DNA of 64,000 nucleotides, from assembly GCA_029959085.1 (NCBI GenBank), contig JARWIR010000016.1, positions 21,585,499-21,649,498 of the forward strand, in the 5' to 3' direction. Under the pieces are notes generated by a model. The model was given only the letters and a program-made list of their open reading frames with translations. It had not been told where the DNA came from and did not search any database. Shown here in pieces: positions 1 through 10,429 of the stretch. The position numbers and the translations under genes are program-made. The stretch is from Nemophila menziesii (lineage: Eukaryota > Streptophyta > Magnoliopsida > Boraginales > Hydrophyllaceae). Every line of letters starts with the position of its first letter. The stretch's first letter is position 1.

Positions 1-345
1 AATATTTCAGAGGAACTAAAAATTAATTGTTAATGTTTAGAAATTATAGTCACATCAAGGATGTCAATCTTTCACTTGGATTGTTTACTTTTTCCACAGC
101 CAAGTCACTTCTTATTGGGAAGACAAGTCATAGCGGTTGACTTTAGCTTCCTCTATTTCCCCCTACTGTAATCATTTCGTCTTGCTCGCACCCTTCTACA
201 ATTTCAGATATTCCATTAATGGAAATTAAAGCAATAATAAAGAATTTGATGGTTGGAAATTTGAAATTTTATTTTCGTTAACAACTATTACAAAACACTA
301 CTTACTTCCGCGTAGAGAATAGAATGTATTTAAATTAAAAACAAC

Positions 346-693
346 TCATTTGAAACAAACAATTACCACTAGTAAAACTAGCAAGAAACAGATAACCTTC
401 ATTCCTATCCTGTACTCTTCTATGGCTTGGTTGAAGTCTGCAGGTGTGGAAGGAACTGCTACAGAACTTACTACAGTTGACGACGTCTCCCCAACTTCCG
501 TAATACCTCCTCCTTCTCGCATAGGTTGACACCAACTCCAAAATCCACAAACGTTGCAGTAGAAGTATAGGGCTCCAAAATTACCTGTAAATTCATTACG
601 AGTAATGGAAGGGTCTAATTGACTTGGTGGGTTACATCTACATTTCACAGGAGCGACGAACACAGACCCCTTGCTTCGTTTACGACCAGCCAT
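346..693 (-). CDS. Small GRF-type zinc-finger protein with C-terminal membrane segment
   Basis: Single-exon frame of 115 residues. The ATG at 693 is preferred because the frame upstream of it has only a TTG. A basic N-terminus (MAGRKRSKG) is followed by a CxC ... Asn-Phe-Gly ... C..C pattern ending in WSWC, which fits the GRF zinc finger (CxC, N-x-G-x-x-F, C, C, then W). A hydrophobic run (FLLVLLVVIV) at the extreme C-terminus looks like one membrane anchor. Plants carry many such short GRF-plus-anchor proteins (At4g04775-like), often in repeat-rich DNA. Function is unknown; GRF fingers in larger proteins bind nucleic acid. It is divergent from the coiled-coil ORF at 1049, sharing about 355 bp of upstream sequence. 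Confidence 0.6.
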   Translation of the reverse strand: MAGRKRSKGSVFVAPVKCRCNPPSQLDPSITRNEFTGNFGALYFYCNVCGFWSWCQPMREGGGITEVGETSSTVVSSVAVPSTPADFNQAIEEYRIGMKVICFLLVLLVVIVCFK

Positions 694-1048
694 AGAATAT
701 GTCAACGAGTTGATCGAATTCCGTCCCAGAAATGATGAAATTGGTATAAATGGTCACTAATTTGTTGTTTAAATGGGCATGTTTTGAATATAGCCGTTGA
801 ATATGCAACGGCAACATATTTATTGTTATTAAATGCTATTAACTGTATAAGAAAAAATAAACATAACTGATTTTTTTAATTTAAAATTGGGGATAAAGAA
901 ACCCACCAACCCCGCTATTTGCTCTTCGAAGTCCGCATTTTATTTTTATTTAATCGAAGGCCCTATTCCACACACTACTCTTTAAAGCACACCCATTTTA
1001 CTCTCAGAAATGCACATATCGGTGGGTAGTAGCATTCGAATCTGAAAG

Positions 1049-1408
1049 ATGAGATCATCCAAGCCATCCAACTTTGTACCACGATTTTCAAAAACTTATA
1101 ATATGCCCAGAAAAACTAAGGGATTTGGAGTAGTGAAGAAAACAGCAACAGATAAGAAGGGGCTTATTGTGAAACCAACACACGCAGATTTCGATCTAGA
1201 AAATTATCTTTATAGAAAAAAGGTGGGTGAACTAAGATCTCCAATAGAGGGTGCGGGGCAAATGGAGGTTTTGAGAGAAGTACTGGAATGCAACAGAAGA
1301 GTTCTATCTGTGGTTGGGAAAATGGATCAAAGGCTGATGAATATCGAAGAACACCTATCTGTTTTAAATCCAACAGTACGCACTTTGAAAGAATTCAAGT
1401 TTTTTTAG
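1049..1408 (+). CDS. Small basic/coiled-coil hypothetical protein
   Basis: Open frame of 119 residues with a stop at 1406-1408. The first 50 residues are rich in Lys, Arg and Ser (MPRKTKGFGVVKK may be an internal start at about 1106). The second half is a predicted amphipathic helix with heptad-like Leu/Val spacing (MEVLREVLECNRRVLSVV, then MDQRLMNIEEHLSVL). I recognise no family. It is divergent from the GRF gene at 346-693 and lies beyond the 3' end of the Ulp1-like gene. Such short coiled-coil ORFs occur near Ulp1/GRF genes in plant repeats, so it may be a component or fossil of a mobile element. Not certain to be expressed. Confidence 0.35.
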   Translation: MRSSKPSNFVPRFSKTYNMPRKTKGFGVVKKTATDKKGLIVKPTHADFDLENYLYRKKVGELRSPIEGAGQMEVLREVLECNRRVLSVVGKMDQRLMNIEEHLSVLNPTVRTLKEFKFF

Positions 1409-2008
1409 TTTAATTGTCTTTTGTTTTGTATCAATTAAAACATTGAACTAAGTAATTGTTTGTACCTGGTGTGTGGATTTGTTAAAATGAGCCAAGTTTT
1501 TCTAGAACAACTATTGTCTATTGTTTAAACCCCTTAATTACTGTAGCAACTATGTTCGTTGTTTGATTTATATAAACTCTACTATACTATGGAATCAAAT
1601 CTAGACATTTGCGAGGCATTGTCTGATTAATATGGTTGTGTGTTTGTTGTGTATGATACATGTTTGATTTACGAAACGTAGTATGTTTAGGTGTGATTGC
1701 AGTCAAATAAATAAGGTGATACAAGCATAATGGTATTATAAGTTACAAATTACCATACATTTCGTTAGATAGACTCATTACAACAACAAGTCAACATTAC
1801 ATCAAAAACCACCAAGTCACAAAAGTTCTGTTTAAACAAACAGACCAATAAAATCAGTACCTAAATCAAAATCAAAACAAGACACCACAAATTATTACAG
1901 ACTTTCATCACAATCCATGTTTTTAGTCCAAAGCCCGACATCACAACCACAACATCAAAAAACGAACAAAACCAACGCACAAACATTCAACATACCAACA
2001 TGTCTTAC
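1409..2008. other. Intergenic, AT-rich, no gene seen
   Basis: About 600 bp between the coiled-coil ORF and the last exon of the Ulp1-like gene. It holds only short frames and A-rich tracts, which on the minus strand may supply the 3' UTR of the Ulp1-like gene. Confidence 0.5.
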
Positions 2009-5000
2009 TTAGTTATTACAAGGCTCAATGTAATATCTAAGAGAATTATAAGGACATCGGAACAGGAATTTTGCCAAATCAAATCGCCTTTTCGCAGACT
2101 CCTTGATACCCCAATTATTAATCTCACCAGGACGCATCATCATGTTGCATACGTGTAGCGCGCAGTCATAGGTATCCACCTGCTTGGGCACCCAACTCGG
2201 GTAATTAGGCTTCTCGATATCAAGAGTAGGTAAAACATTGTTTTCATCAACCATTCCCAACCATTCATAAAGTCCAGCAGCCTATAACACAACATAAAAG
2301 ACATTCATTCAAACGAACAATTTAATGAATCAAGTCACCAAAATTGATCTTTTACTTACCACTCTTCTGAATTGTTTAAGAAACAAAGAACGTGGATTAG
2401 GGGTGGGAAGCATTGAATCACAGAAATGAATTTTTTGGGCTTTGAAATCAACTATGTAGAGGATCCAATGATTCTTACGCGAGTTAACAGGTATAAAAAT
2501 CTACAAACACAACACAGCAATATGTGATATCCAACCTAGAAAAAAATAATAATATCTAGTTAGAGATTTTACCCTTTCCAAATTCTTTACAAAACCTTTG
2601 TAGTGCTTCATATGATAATATACACGAACATTTTCCTCCAATGTGTGCATCCCATTAACCAGTTGCGTCTATGAAGGTTGGGGCAACGAAATTAGTACGT
2701 ATAAAAGGAAGATGGTTATGGAAGTACATTAAAGAAATAACCTACAGCGAAATAAGTGGACATGTACCAACTCTTGCAATGTGGATCAGTTAACTTGCTT
2801 TGCTCAGTCATAAACTCCACAACCAAATCAATTACCTAAAAGAAAATATAATATAACTAGTAAAACATAAATTCTAATAGAAATGCATAAAGTATTAAAA
2901 CTCACATCAGCAGACACATAGCAAGCAGGATCCAGCAGGTTACGCATCTCACTCCGACTCAGATTAAAACACGTATAGGAAATGATAGATTCACTTAAAG
3001 TACCATGAATTATTAACATATATAAGTAAAGGGAGTAAAATAAACAAAAAAAAAACATGATATACTACTCACCTGCCATCTGGTCTTGTATCACTAAGAT
3101 AACGAAGAAGCTCCTCGTCATTTTTGTTAATGTAAATGGAAAAGGGAGACCACCCATTCTCAGGACCCAACTGAACAAAATATTGCTTAACCAACCCCTG
3201 CGTTGGAGTCCTGCAATCGCTGGAAACCACAACCGTATCATGTTTTCCCTTGCCCTTTCTACGCTCATCATCCTTCATAGGAGACTTATACATATCAACC
3301 GGGGAATGGTTGGCTTTGTGAACACTTGATTGAACCAGGGGACTAGGTGTTGGCCCACCCATTTCGACATCTCTTGATACCCAAGAACCATTTGGCGAAA
3401 CTACTTTTTTAGGGGTTTCTTCAGCGTTTGTATCTAAAATTCCCTTACCCTTCGCGCTAACAGACCCAGCTAAATTTTCCACGACACCCCTCAAATCTTC
3501 AAACTCCTCCCTACTAACAAATTTTTCACCAACAATTCCCACAAATCCACTCCGTTTAGTCATCCCCGACGATGGGGTTCCAAACACTTCTTCAAGATTA
3601 TCATGCATAAAATCCTCCCCTTCTTCATCATCAGATTCCTCCAACTCAACAAATCTACACCTACTGTAGTCAGTCCCACCATGATTATTAAGCTCCTTGA
3701 CTCTCTTACCAGTTTGTTTTGTGGGCCAATTTATACAAAACGGTATATTGGCTGAAACAGGTTTGTATTTGTTTATGCGCTGTACGTGTTGAAGAAAAAG
3801 CACCTACCAAACATGGAGAAAAGATCCACCACATACAATTAACAAAAAACAACTACTTAAAAACATTTGGGAAAAAAAATTATCTTAACTACCTGCAACA
3901 CGTAAACGCAACCTGGAAAATATTTGGACTTCACAGTAGGGTCAGCAGAATTAAACACTCCGATCCCTGTGCAAATCTGGTCATACACAAAACGAGACCA
4001 ATTGTATTGGGGAATCATTTCTGTATCAACAACCGCGTGAAAATATGAGATATCAAGGCCATGTACATTAGGCGAACATAGCAGGAATGCAATCACGTAC
4101 AACATAAACAAACTCTTAAACAAATCGTCATGTCTATCACACGCCAAAAATCTGTTCTCTATGTATGTCATATAAACAGCTTGTTTCTTAATAATATACC
4201 TCCTAAACATCCTCTCCAAATTTCTAACTTTACGGGGTTCACCACCACTTAAAGGGGGAAGTAAATCACCATCTTTAGGAATGCCTAGCACTCTATGGAC
4301 ATCCATGTAAGAAAATTTCAGCTCGCTTGTATTCAGTTTAAAAGTACTAGTTTCTGGGTCAAATGCTTCACACATGAATTGGCATACTTCCGCCTTCAAC
4401 ACGCTCTTGGGGAAATCTAAAAGACTGCCAAATCCCATCTCAATTACAGCATTCTTTTGTTGGGGACTCAGTTTATCTTTTAATACGCTTATTTTAGTCA
4501 AAGATACCCTCGAAGATAGTTTGACCTGCAAACAAACAGAAAAGAGTATGAATGCATACTATGGATTGAAAACGAAAAAATTACGCTACGTGTTTAACAA
4601 ATGTTCTAAACATACAGTAAACATGTACAACACAAATCATCCATACAAGCAAAACCTCGCATTTTTTATAGCAAAAAACTAAAAATTAAAGCCACAAACG
4701 TAAAAACTAATCGAAATATGAACTACAATTATAATACACAAATTGAAAGGATTCTAAAACAATTCAACATACCTGCGACTCCTCCCCATTATCAGTACTT
4801 CCGTCTTCATCAAGCATCTGTTCATCTTCATCCATTTGCTGATCCTCAACAACACGACCCTGTTCTTCAGCACGTCGTTGCTTGCTTACCAGAAAACCAT
4901 CTTCGAATACCACTCTTCGACTTTCGGGTAATGTATAAAACAGCAGCTTTTGTGCATCCCAATCCATAATTACATTGGGGCATTTAGCATGAAGATCACG

Positions 5001-5287
5001 CGCCATGCATTGCCTATTATCACAAAGAAAATCTAACTAAATATTCCGTACACAAAATTAATTATTCAAAATTAACTTTCTATATCAGATAACAGATTTT
5101 ACTTACGCGAAAAACTCTGCAGGATCCGTGGCTGGAGGAAACACAATCGAATCCGACTCTTTCCGTGGACCTCTATCACATATAATCAAAAAAGCAAGTT
5201 AAGCCACTAAACTAATTAATACCATTAAAAACTAAACCTAAAATATTACCCTTTTTGTGTCTTATCCTTTCCACTCTTCTTCACCAT
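2009..5287 (-). CDS. Ulp1 (C48) cysteine protease with DUF1985/plant-mobile-domain-like N-terminal region, 11 exons
   Basis: Exons found by reading splice sites by eye (minus strand, 5' to 3'): 5287-5250, 5172-5107, 5013-4773, 4525-3893, 3852-3804, 3751-3073, 2993-2906, 2835-2746, 2668-2573, 2500-2360, 2281-2009. All junctions are GT-AG, the phases agree, and the total is 2394 nt (797 residues plus stop) with no internal stop. The N-terminus is Lys-rich. Exon 4 carries a DUF1985/plant-mobile-like region (MGFGSLLDF, DVHRVLGIP, YNWSRF). An acidic, Ser-rich linker follows. The C-terminal Ulp1 domain has the full catalytic set: His-Trp in KNHWILYIV, Asp in FCDSM, Gln in PKQVDTYDC, and nucleophile Cys in the same motif (DCALHVC; the usual Gly after Cys is Ala). 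Ulp1 enzymes cleave SUMO precursors and conjugates; many plant copies of this architecture travel in MULEs. No transposase is visible next to it, so whether this is a host gene or element cargo is open. Confidence 0.75.
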
Positions 5288-7260
5288 TTTCTTCTTCGAA
5301 ATATGCTTTTTGATAAACAAATTTCCTGTCATTTAAATGGAGTAATCAAAGGAGATGAATAAACGAAAGATGGAGTGTGAAAAAATACCTACCTTGAAGA
5401 TTAATAGACTACCTATCTGCAGAAATGGAGTGTAGATTGTGAGCTAGGCGGAGTAGTCTTGGTAGATATAATGTGAAACGGCACAGACAATGACATTGAG
5501 GCTTGCGCTTTTTTTTTTTTTTTCTTTTTGTAATAAAATTAAACCAAAACAATGCATGTGTGACACGTGTAAAAGTCAAACAGTAGCATAAATAGGAGGC
5601 TTATTTAGGTGGGAACAACAAATAACATTGGAGTAATGAGATATACAAGAATAAGTAATAACGTAGGAACAAAAAAATTAACTAAATCGTGAGGGGTAAT
5701 ATAGTAAACACACATAAGAACGAAAAAGTAAACAACGTACAGAACCAAATTTTACAATCTGCATCGAGCCACACAAAATAAAGTACAATTTGAGGGTATA
5801 TGAGTACTTTTATAAATAATTTTTTTTTTTTTTTTAGTGGGTGTAGGTACGACGGATTTATGGAAGACCGCCTCTCTTAACTACTCATTATCTTTTCTTT
5901 TTTCAACTCTGTGACCAAGTCTGGTTGCATATTTAATATAACGTAGGAACTGGTTTTTTATTTATTTATTTTTTTTTTTTTTATTTTTTGACATTAACGT
6001 AGGAACTGGTTCAGGAAGATACATCACATTACATTAATGTTGTAAGGTAGATAAATTTCTCTACTAATTATTTATATATTTTCTACAGTATACTGTATAC
6101 TCCTCTAGTTGACCTTATTTGATTGGCTATTGGCACTTTATTTATTTCTCAAAATCAAAGTTGATGGAAAATTAAAGATTGTCTGACCGCTGATGGAACT
6201 ATATTTATCTCTAAAAAACAAAGTTGATGGAAAATGAAAAAAAATACTTAGGTACCTTTTGTATTTTAAAATGATATATTTTTTTTAATACATATAAAAG
6301 TTATTGGACTCGAAATTATTTTAATTCTAATAAAATCCGATTTCAGGATTTTTTAAAGAATAAATAGTTAATGTTTTTCTATTAATTACCCGAGAATTGA
6401 AAAATACAAAAAATATAATAGAAAGTGATTGTCTTTAGATAATGCATCTTTTGAAAAATAATCTGCAAATTAAAAATTCTTTAATTTGTAATGTTATTAA
6501 TAACATTTATTATTTAATTTACAGTATCTTGTTTAACTTTTTTTCTTGAATTAGAAGAGATATGAATAGGGGTGTCTGATTGGGTAACCAAGTGCAAGTT
6601 AGAAGGTAAGATGATTGACACGTATCTACATATGTTTCCATCGGTTATCTATATTAAAGAGGAAGTTGGGTTTCCGAAATTTAGCTAGATGAAATTTATT
6701 AGATTAAGTGATAATATTTTAATAATTTTTTAAATTTTAATAAAATAAATCAATTAATAATATTTAGTTTCAAATTTATAAAAAACTCAATAATTTTATT
6801 AGTTCAATATCATAATAAATTAGATTAAAATTTCATTAAATACAGCCTAACACAAAAACAGCTACACTTTATACCTATATGCTCTAATAATTGTTTGATT
6901 TAGTGGTGCACTCTAAAAGATATAGTTTATAATATCTACAGTTAGTCTAGTAATTAAATTTGATTTTGACAAAAAAAGTCTAGTAGTTATTTGTAGGAGT
7001 ATTTATAAATTAAGAAAATTGGTATTTGATTTCTTAGTTAAAATAACATTGAATTAAAATAATTCTTATATATGTTAAAAAAAATAGCAAGATTTTACAT
7101 AAAAAACATAATAAAAAGACTAAATTGGTAAATTTATTTTAATTGAATAATAGTCATATGAACTAATTTTTTAAAATATGTTTAAGGTCTAAATTTTTAA
7201 AATTAACAAATTAAAAAAATGATATGTAAATAAATAATTTAGAAAATAAAAAAAAATTAA
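5288..7260. other. Gene-free AT-rich spacer
   Basis: I see no gene. Poly-T tracts lie at about 5511-5525, 5820-5836 and 5955-5992. Sequence from about 5895 to 6180 is a diverged copy of 20100-20365; both contain CCTCTAGTTGACCTT and a stretch like ATTTATTTCT..AA.CAAAGTTG. The 5' part must contain the promoter of the Ulp1-like gene that starts at 5287. Confidence 0.5.
5938..6010. repeat. T-rich insertion between 16-bp direct repeats
   Basis: The word AACGTAGGAACTGGTT occurs at about 5940 and again at about 5995, flanking a T-rich stretch. The related sequence near 20180 has one AAGAATTGGTT and no T-rich block, so this looks like an insertion with a long target-site duplication, as LINE-type priming makes, leaving almost only tail. 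Confidence 0.4.
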
Positions 7261-7264
7261 TGTT

Positions 7265-7450
7265 CAAAATACAAAATTAATCTTCTTGGTTTTTGGCCGC
7301 AATAAAATTAACAAACAACGAAAAGAAAACCAGTGCATAATCAACCGATTCCAGGGCACGAGAAATTCAAACCAATACCAAAGGTGTCTGGTTCCATCCT
7401 TGCATATGCCGCCTAGTAGATCTAGCAATGGTATCAGACCGAGAACTGTA
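7265..7450 (+). mobile_element. Possible copia LTR/primer-binding-site relic
   Basis: GCAATGGTATCAGACCGAG at about 7424 resembles the initiator-Met-tRNA primer site (TGGTATCAGA) that follows a copia 5' LTR. No gag frame follows, and the second LTR is not seen. This is only a fragment, if real. Confidence 0.25.
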
Positions 7451-7773
7451 AATATGGTGAAACGTCTATGAAGCGAGTCGTGATTCCATTTTTCTGATCT
7501 TACTAATTATGGGTTGAATCTTCTAACTAGACGTTCGTGGCTGCTTGAATACCTTGGATAATTTCAAGATTATCTGGAAAAAATTCTTGCGAATTCCAGG
7601 TATGTCACAACACAATTCAATATCTTGAAGAATTGCAAATGCTCCCCCCCCAGCTGCTAGCTGACAACTCATCATCCTATAATGACCACTTCCCTATCCG
7701 CCTAATTAATAATTCTTAATCCTATTATTTCCCAGCTACACTTAAAAGAAGCACCACACAAGAACAAAACCTT

Positions 7774-7873
<100 letters not shown>

Positions 7874-8668
7874 AAAATAGTGCGAGCCCTATTGGTATCA
7901 CCCCCTCCTCGTGAGCTAGAACTCTTGTTAACACAAAATAACTTTATCATCAACAATACTGAAGCCTGGAGATTCATTAAATTAAATACTATTGTGTTAG
8001 TGAGATGTTTCCATCTTCTCTTTCCAAACACTCCACATGAGAATGAGAGCATACGCTTGAGTAATTCACTTTTACCATCCTCCATCTACAATTTACAACC
8101 TTTATTAGCCATTCCCCAAATTTATTTGTATCTTGTGTATCATACAGATTTGTAGCGCGGACCCTGCCCTAACTTGAACGCTAACTGTATAATAAAGGAG
8201 TAAATGCTCAATGAGTACCATATCATCTGTGCACCATTAACATTACAAGTCATTCCTACATTTACACTTGTAAAACTTTTATGTCGTATGGATAGTGTTC
8301 CTACAATATTTCCAACCAAGTTGCTGCGACATTATTTTATCTTACCAGTTTCCAAAGCTCTAAGTTATATTCTTCATTTTTCTTTGTTGTTTGTGGAGTT
8401 GCTTTAGTAGCCTCTTTTGTGAGAATAAAATATTTAAACTTAGTCGAGTACTGGCTTGTCTTATTGTAGGTCCAAATGAAAGTATTTAACTGATTCCAAT
8501 AATTTTCATTTCATTGATACTCTTTAACACCGGTTCCAGAAAAAGATCATTTAACACTTCTGTATTCCAGGTGTCACTCATATTCCATTAATTATGCAAT
8601 TACTTGTACCAGACATTGTGGAGGTAACAATAAGAACACTGTGGAGGTAACAATAAGAACTTCCATAT

Positions 8669-10427
8669 TGATGTCTCCCTATTTGTTCTAATTATTAGTC
8701 CTTTGGAGACATCCTTTTAGGTGAACAAATGACTTATTTTATAGACTTTTAGGCTTAATTGATCATATTGCACTTCTTCTCCTTGGAAATTAACTATTTG
8801 CAAATTCTGAGCTTTTGTGCATAAATTTGATTGTTTTTAGTGCAAAGTTAGTAGGTTCTTGAATTTCATGAAAGACCAATCCAAGGAGGAGAAGTGAGAA
8901 TTAAATTCTTAGGGTATTTTAGTGTGTTAGGAAGTACTTTTACTCGATTTTCTAATTTTAGAGTGCACTTTCCTATTTCTAGTCTTGAATTATTGATTTA
9001 TTCTTTTTAAAGCATATGCGGTTTAATTATTTATTTATTGTGAAACTTTAAAAGATAAATGGTAATTACTTAGAGTCCAAGTCGAGATAAAGAAGTAAAG
9101 GAAATAGATTTACATGGAAAAAAGAAGATTTAGGAAGGATATATGCAAAGAAGGAAAAGATAAAGCTGCCTTATGAATCTGAAATTCCAACCACATTTCA
9201 AAAACGAGTTCATAACTTAATATTGGCTAGGAATCTAGACGAGTGGTCTTCACCAATAGAAATCTCTTTCCAAGACAAGCAGTTTCATATATTGGAACTC
9301 CTCAAACGGATAAGTATTGAATAAGATATGACCAAATCAAATCAGCAGCAGAATCTTACCTTTCCTAGAATTTAGGGCTACGAATGTAAGTGTTCTTAAC
9401 TTGTCTTCCACTCCAAGTAAATTCGACCTAGGGTTCCCTAACACCTATAAATACACCCCTTAGCCTCCTCTTTTCACACAATTCAGAGAATTACACAAGA
9501 GGCTTAAGGTTTTCAAGTCAGTGCAAGAAGGCAAGGAGAAGCTAGTGCTGGAGGAATCCTGTTATTCCATAGCAGTCATCCCACCCTTTAGGTTATTAAT
9601 TTATCTTTTGTATTTGAACATGAATTCATTTTATTTAATGTTAGTCTTTAAGTTTCTTATGAGCTAAATTTCTTTATACTTGAGAATCGCAGTAAAGGGA
9701 TGAAACTTAATTAATTAATCTATGTTTTGAATTTGGGATTGTTTAGATTTAAATTGAATTGAGTTTTATATATTGGATATTACTTTGTTTTCATTACTAA
9801 TTCTTTTAGGAACAACTAGAATTAGCTGTTAGTATTTGGGCTATTCACTTTAGTGACGAAGTGATCATCTGACAGGGGGGTTTGAATACAGATCTAGGTA
9901 ATACCCGTGTAATATCCGTTATTGACCGACAGGCTTAACTAGTTACATAGCCAAAGAGGTAAAATCATATCATCTGAAGAGGTATATTCGACCATACAGG
10001 TGTTTATGATACTTTAGGATAACTCCTAGGTCCACCCGACAGGGGGATATGAGATATTAGAGTCCCTACTAATATTATAATTCCAATTCTACCCTTAAAC
10101 ATAACATAGATTATATTGATTAAGTGGATTCCTTGTGAGACTCAAGTATTTCTCTTATATGAAGTTAGTAGTTTATTTGCTTTATTTCCTTTCTATTTAT
10201 TTACTTTTAGTCTTTATTTTATTTGCATCTTTAATTTACAAAAAAAAAACCAAACAAAAATTCTTATCTTTTATTTTTTGTTTAGCAATTATTCTTACTA
10301 CTTGATTAATATTTGGGTTGAACCTAATCCATCCCTGAGAACGAACTTGATTATCATATACTACTTGGGACAACCGTACACTTGCGGTTAAGTGGTTCCT
10401 CTTTATTTATCGCTTAATTTTATAACA
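8669..10427 (+). mobile_element. Long LTR-like relic, copy 1 (probably a Ty3-gypsy-type solo LTR)
   Basis: Begins TGATGTCTCCCTAT and ends near TTTTATAACA. The same order of landmarks recurs at 16240-17784: GATGTCTCCCTAT at the start, a TATA box in a CCTATAAATACACC context (here about 9445), AG-rich transcribed-looking sequence, a run of short (G)GGGG-containing clauses, and a terminal CCCTAGG..CACCACAT flank. A long LTR with its own promoter explains this. I see no internal gag-pol and no clean target-site duplication. Assignment to a gypsy lineage is inference from length and style. Confidence 0.45.
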
Positions 10428-10429
10428 CC

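Noticed and set aside
3057..3329. Plus-strand ORFs across the Ulp1-like gene
   Set aside because: They are shadows of the minus-strand exons, whose splice phases fit perfectly.
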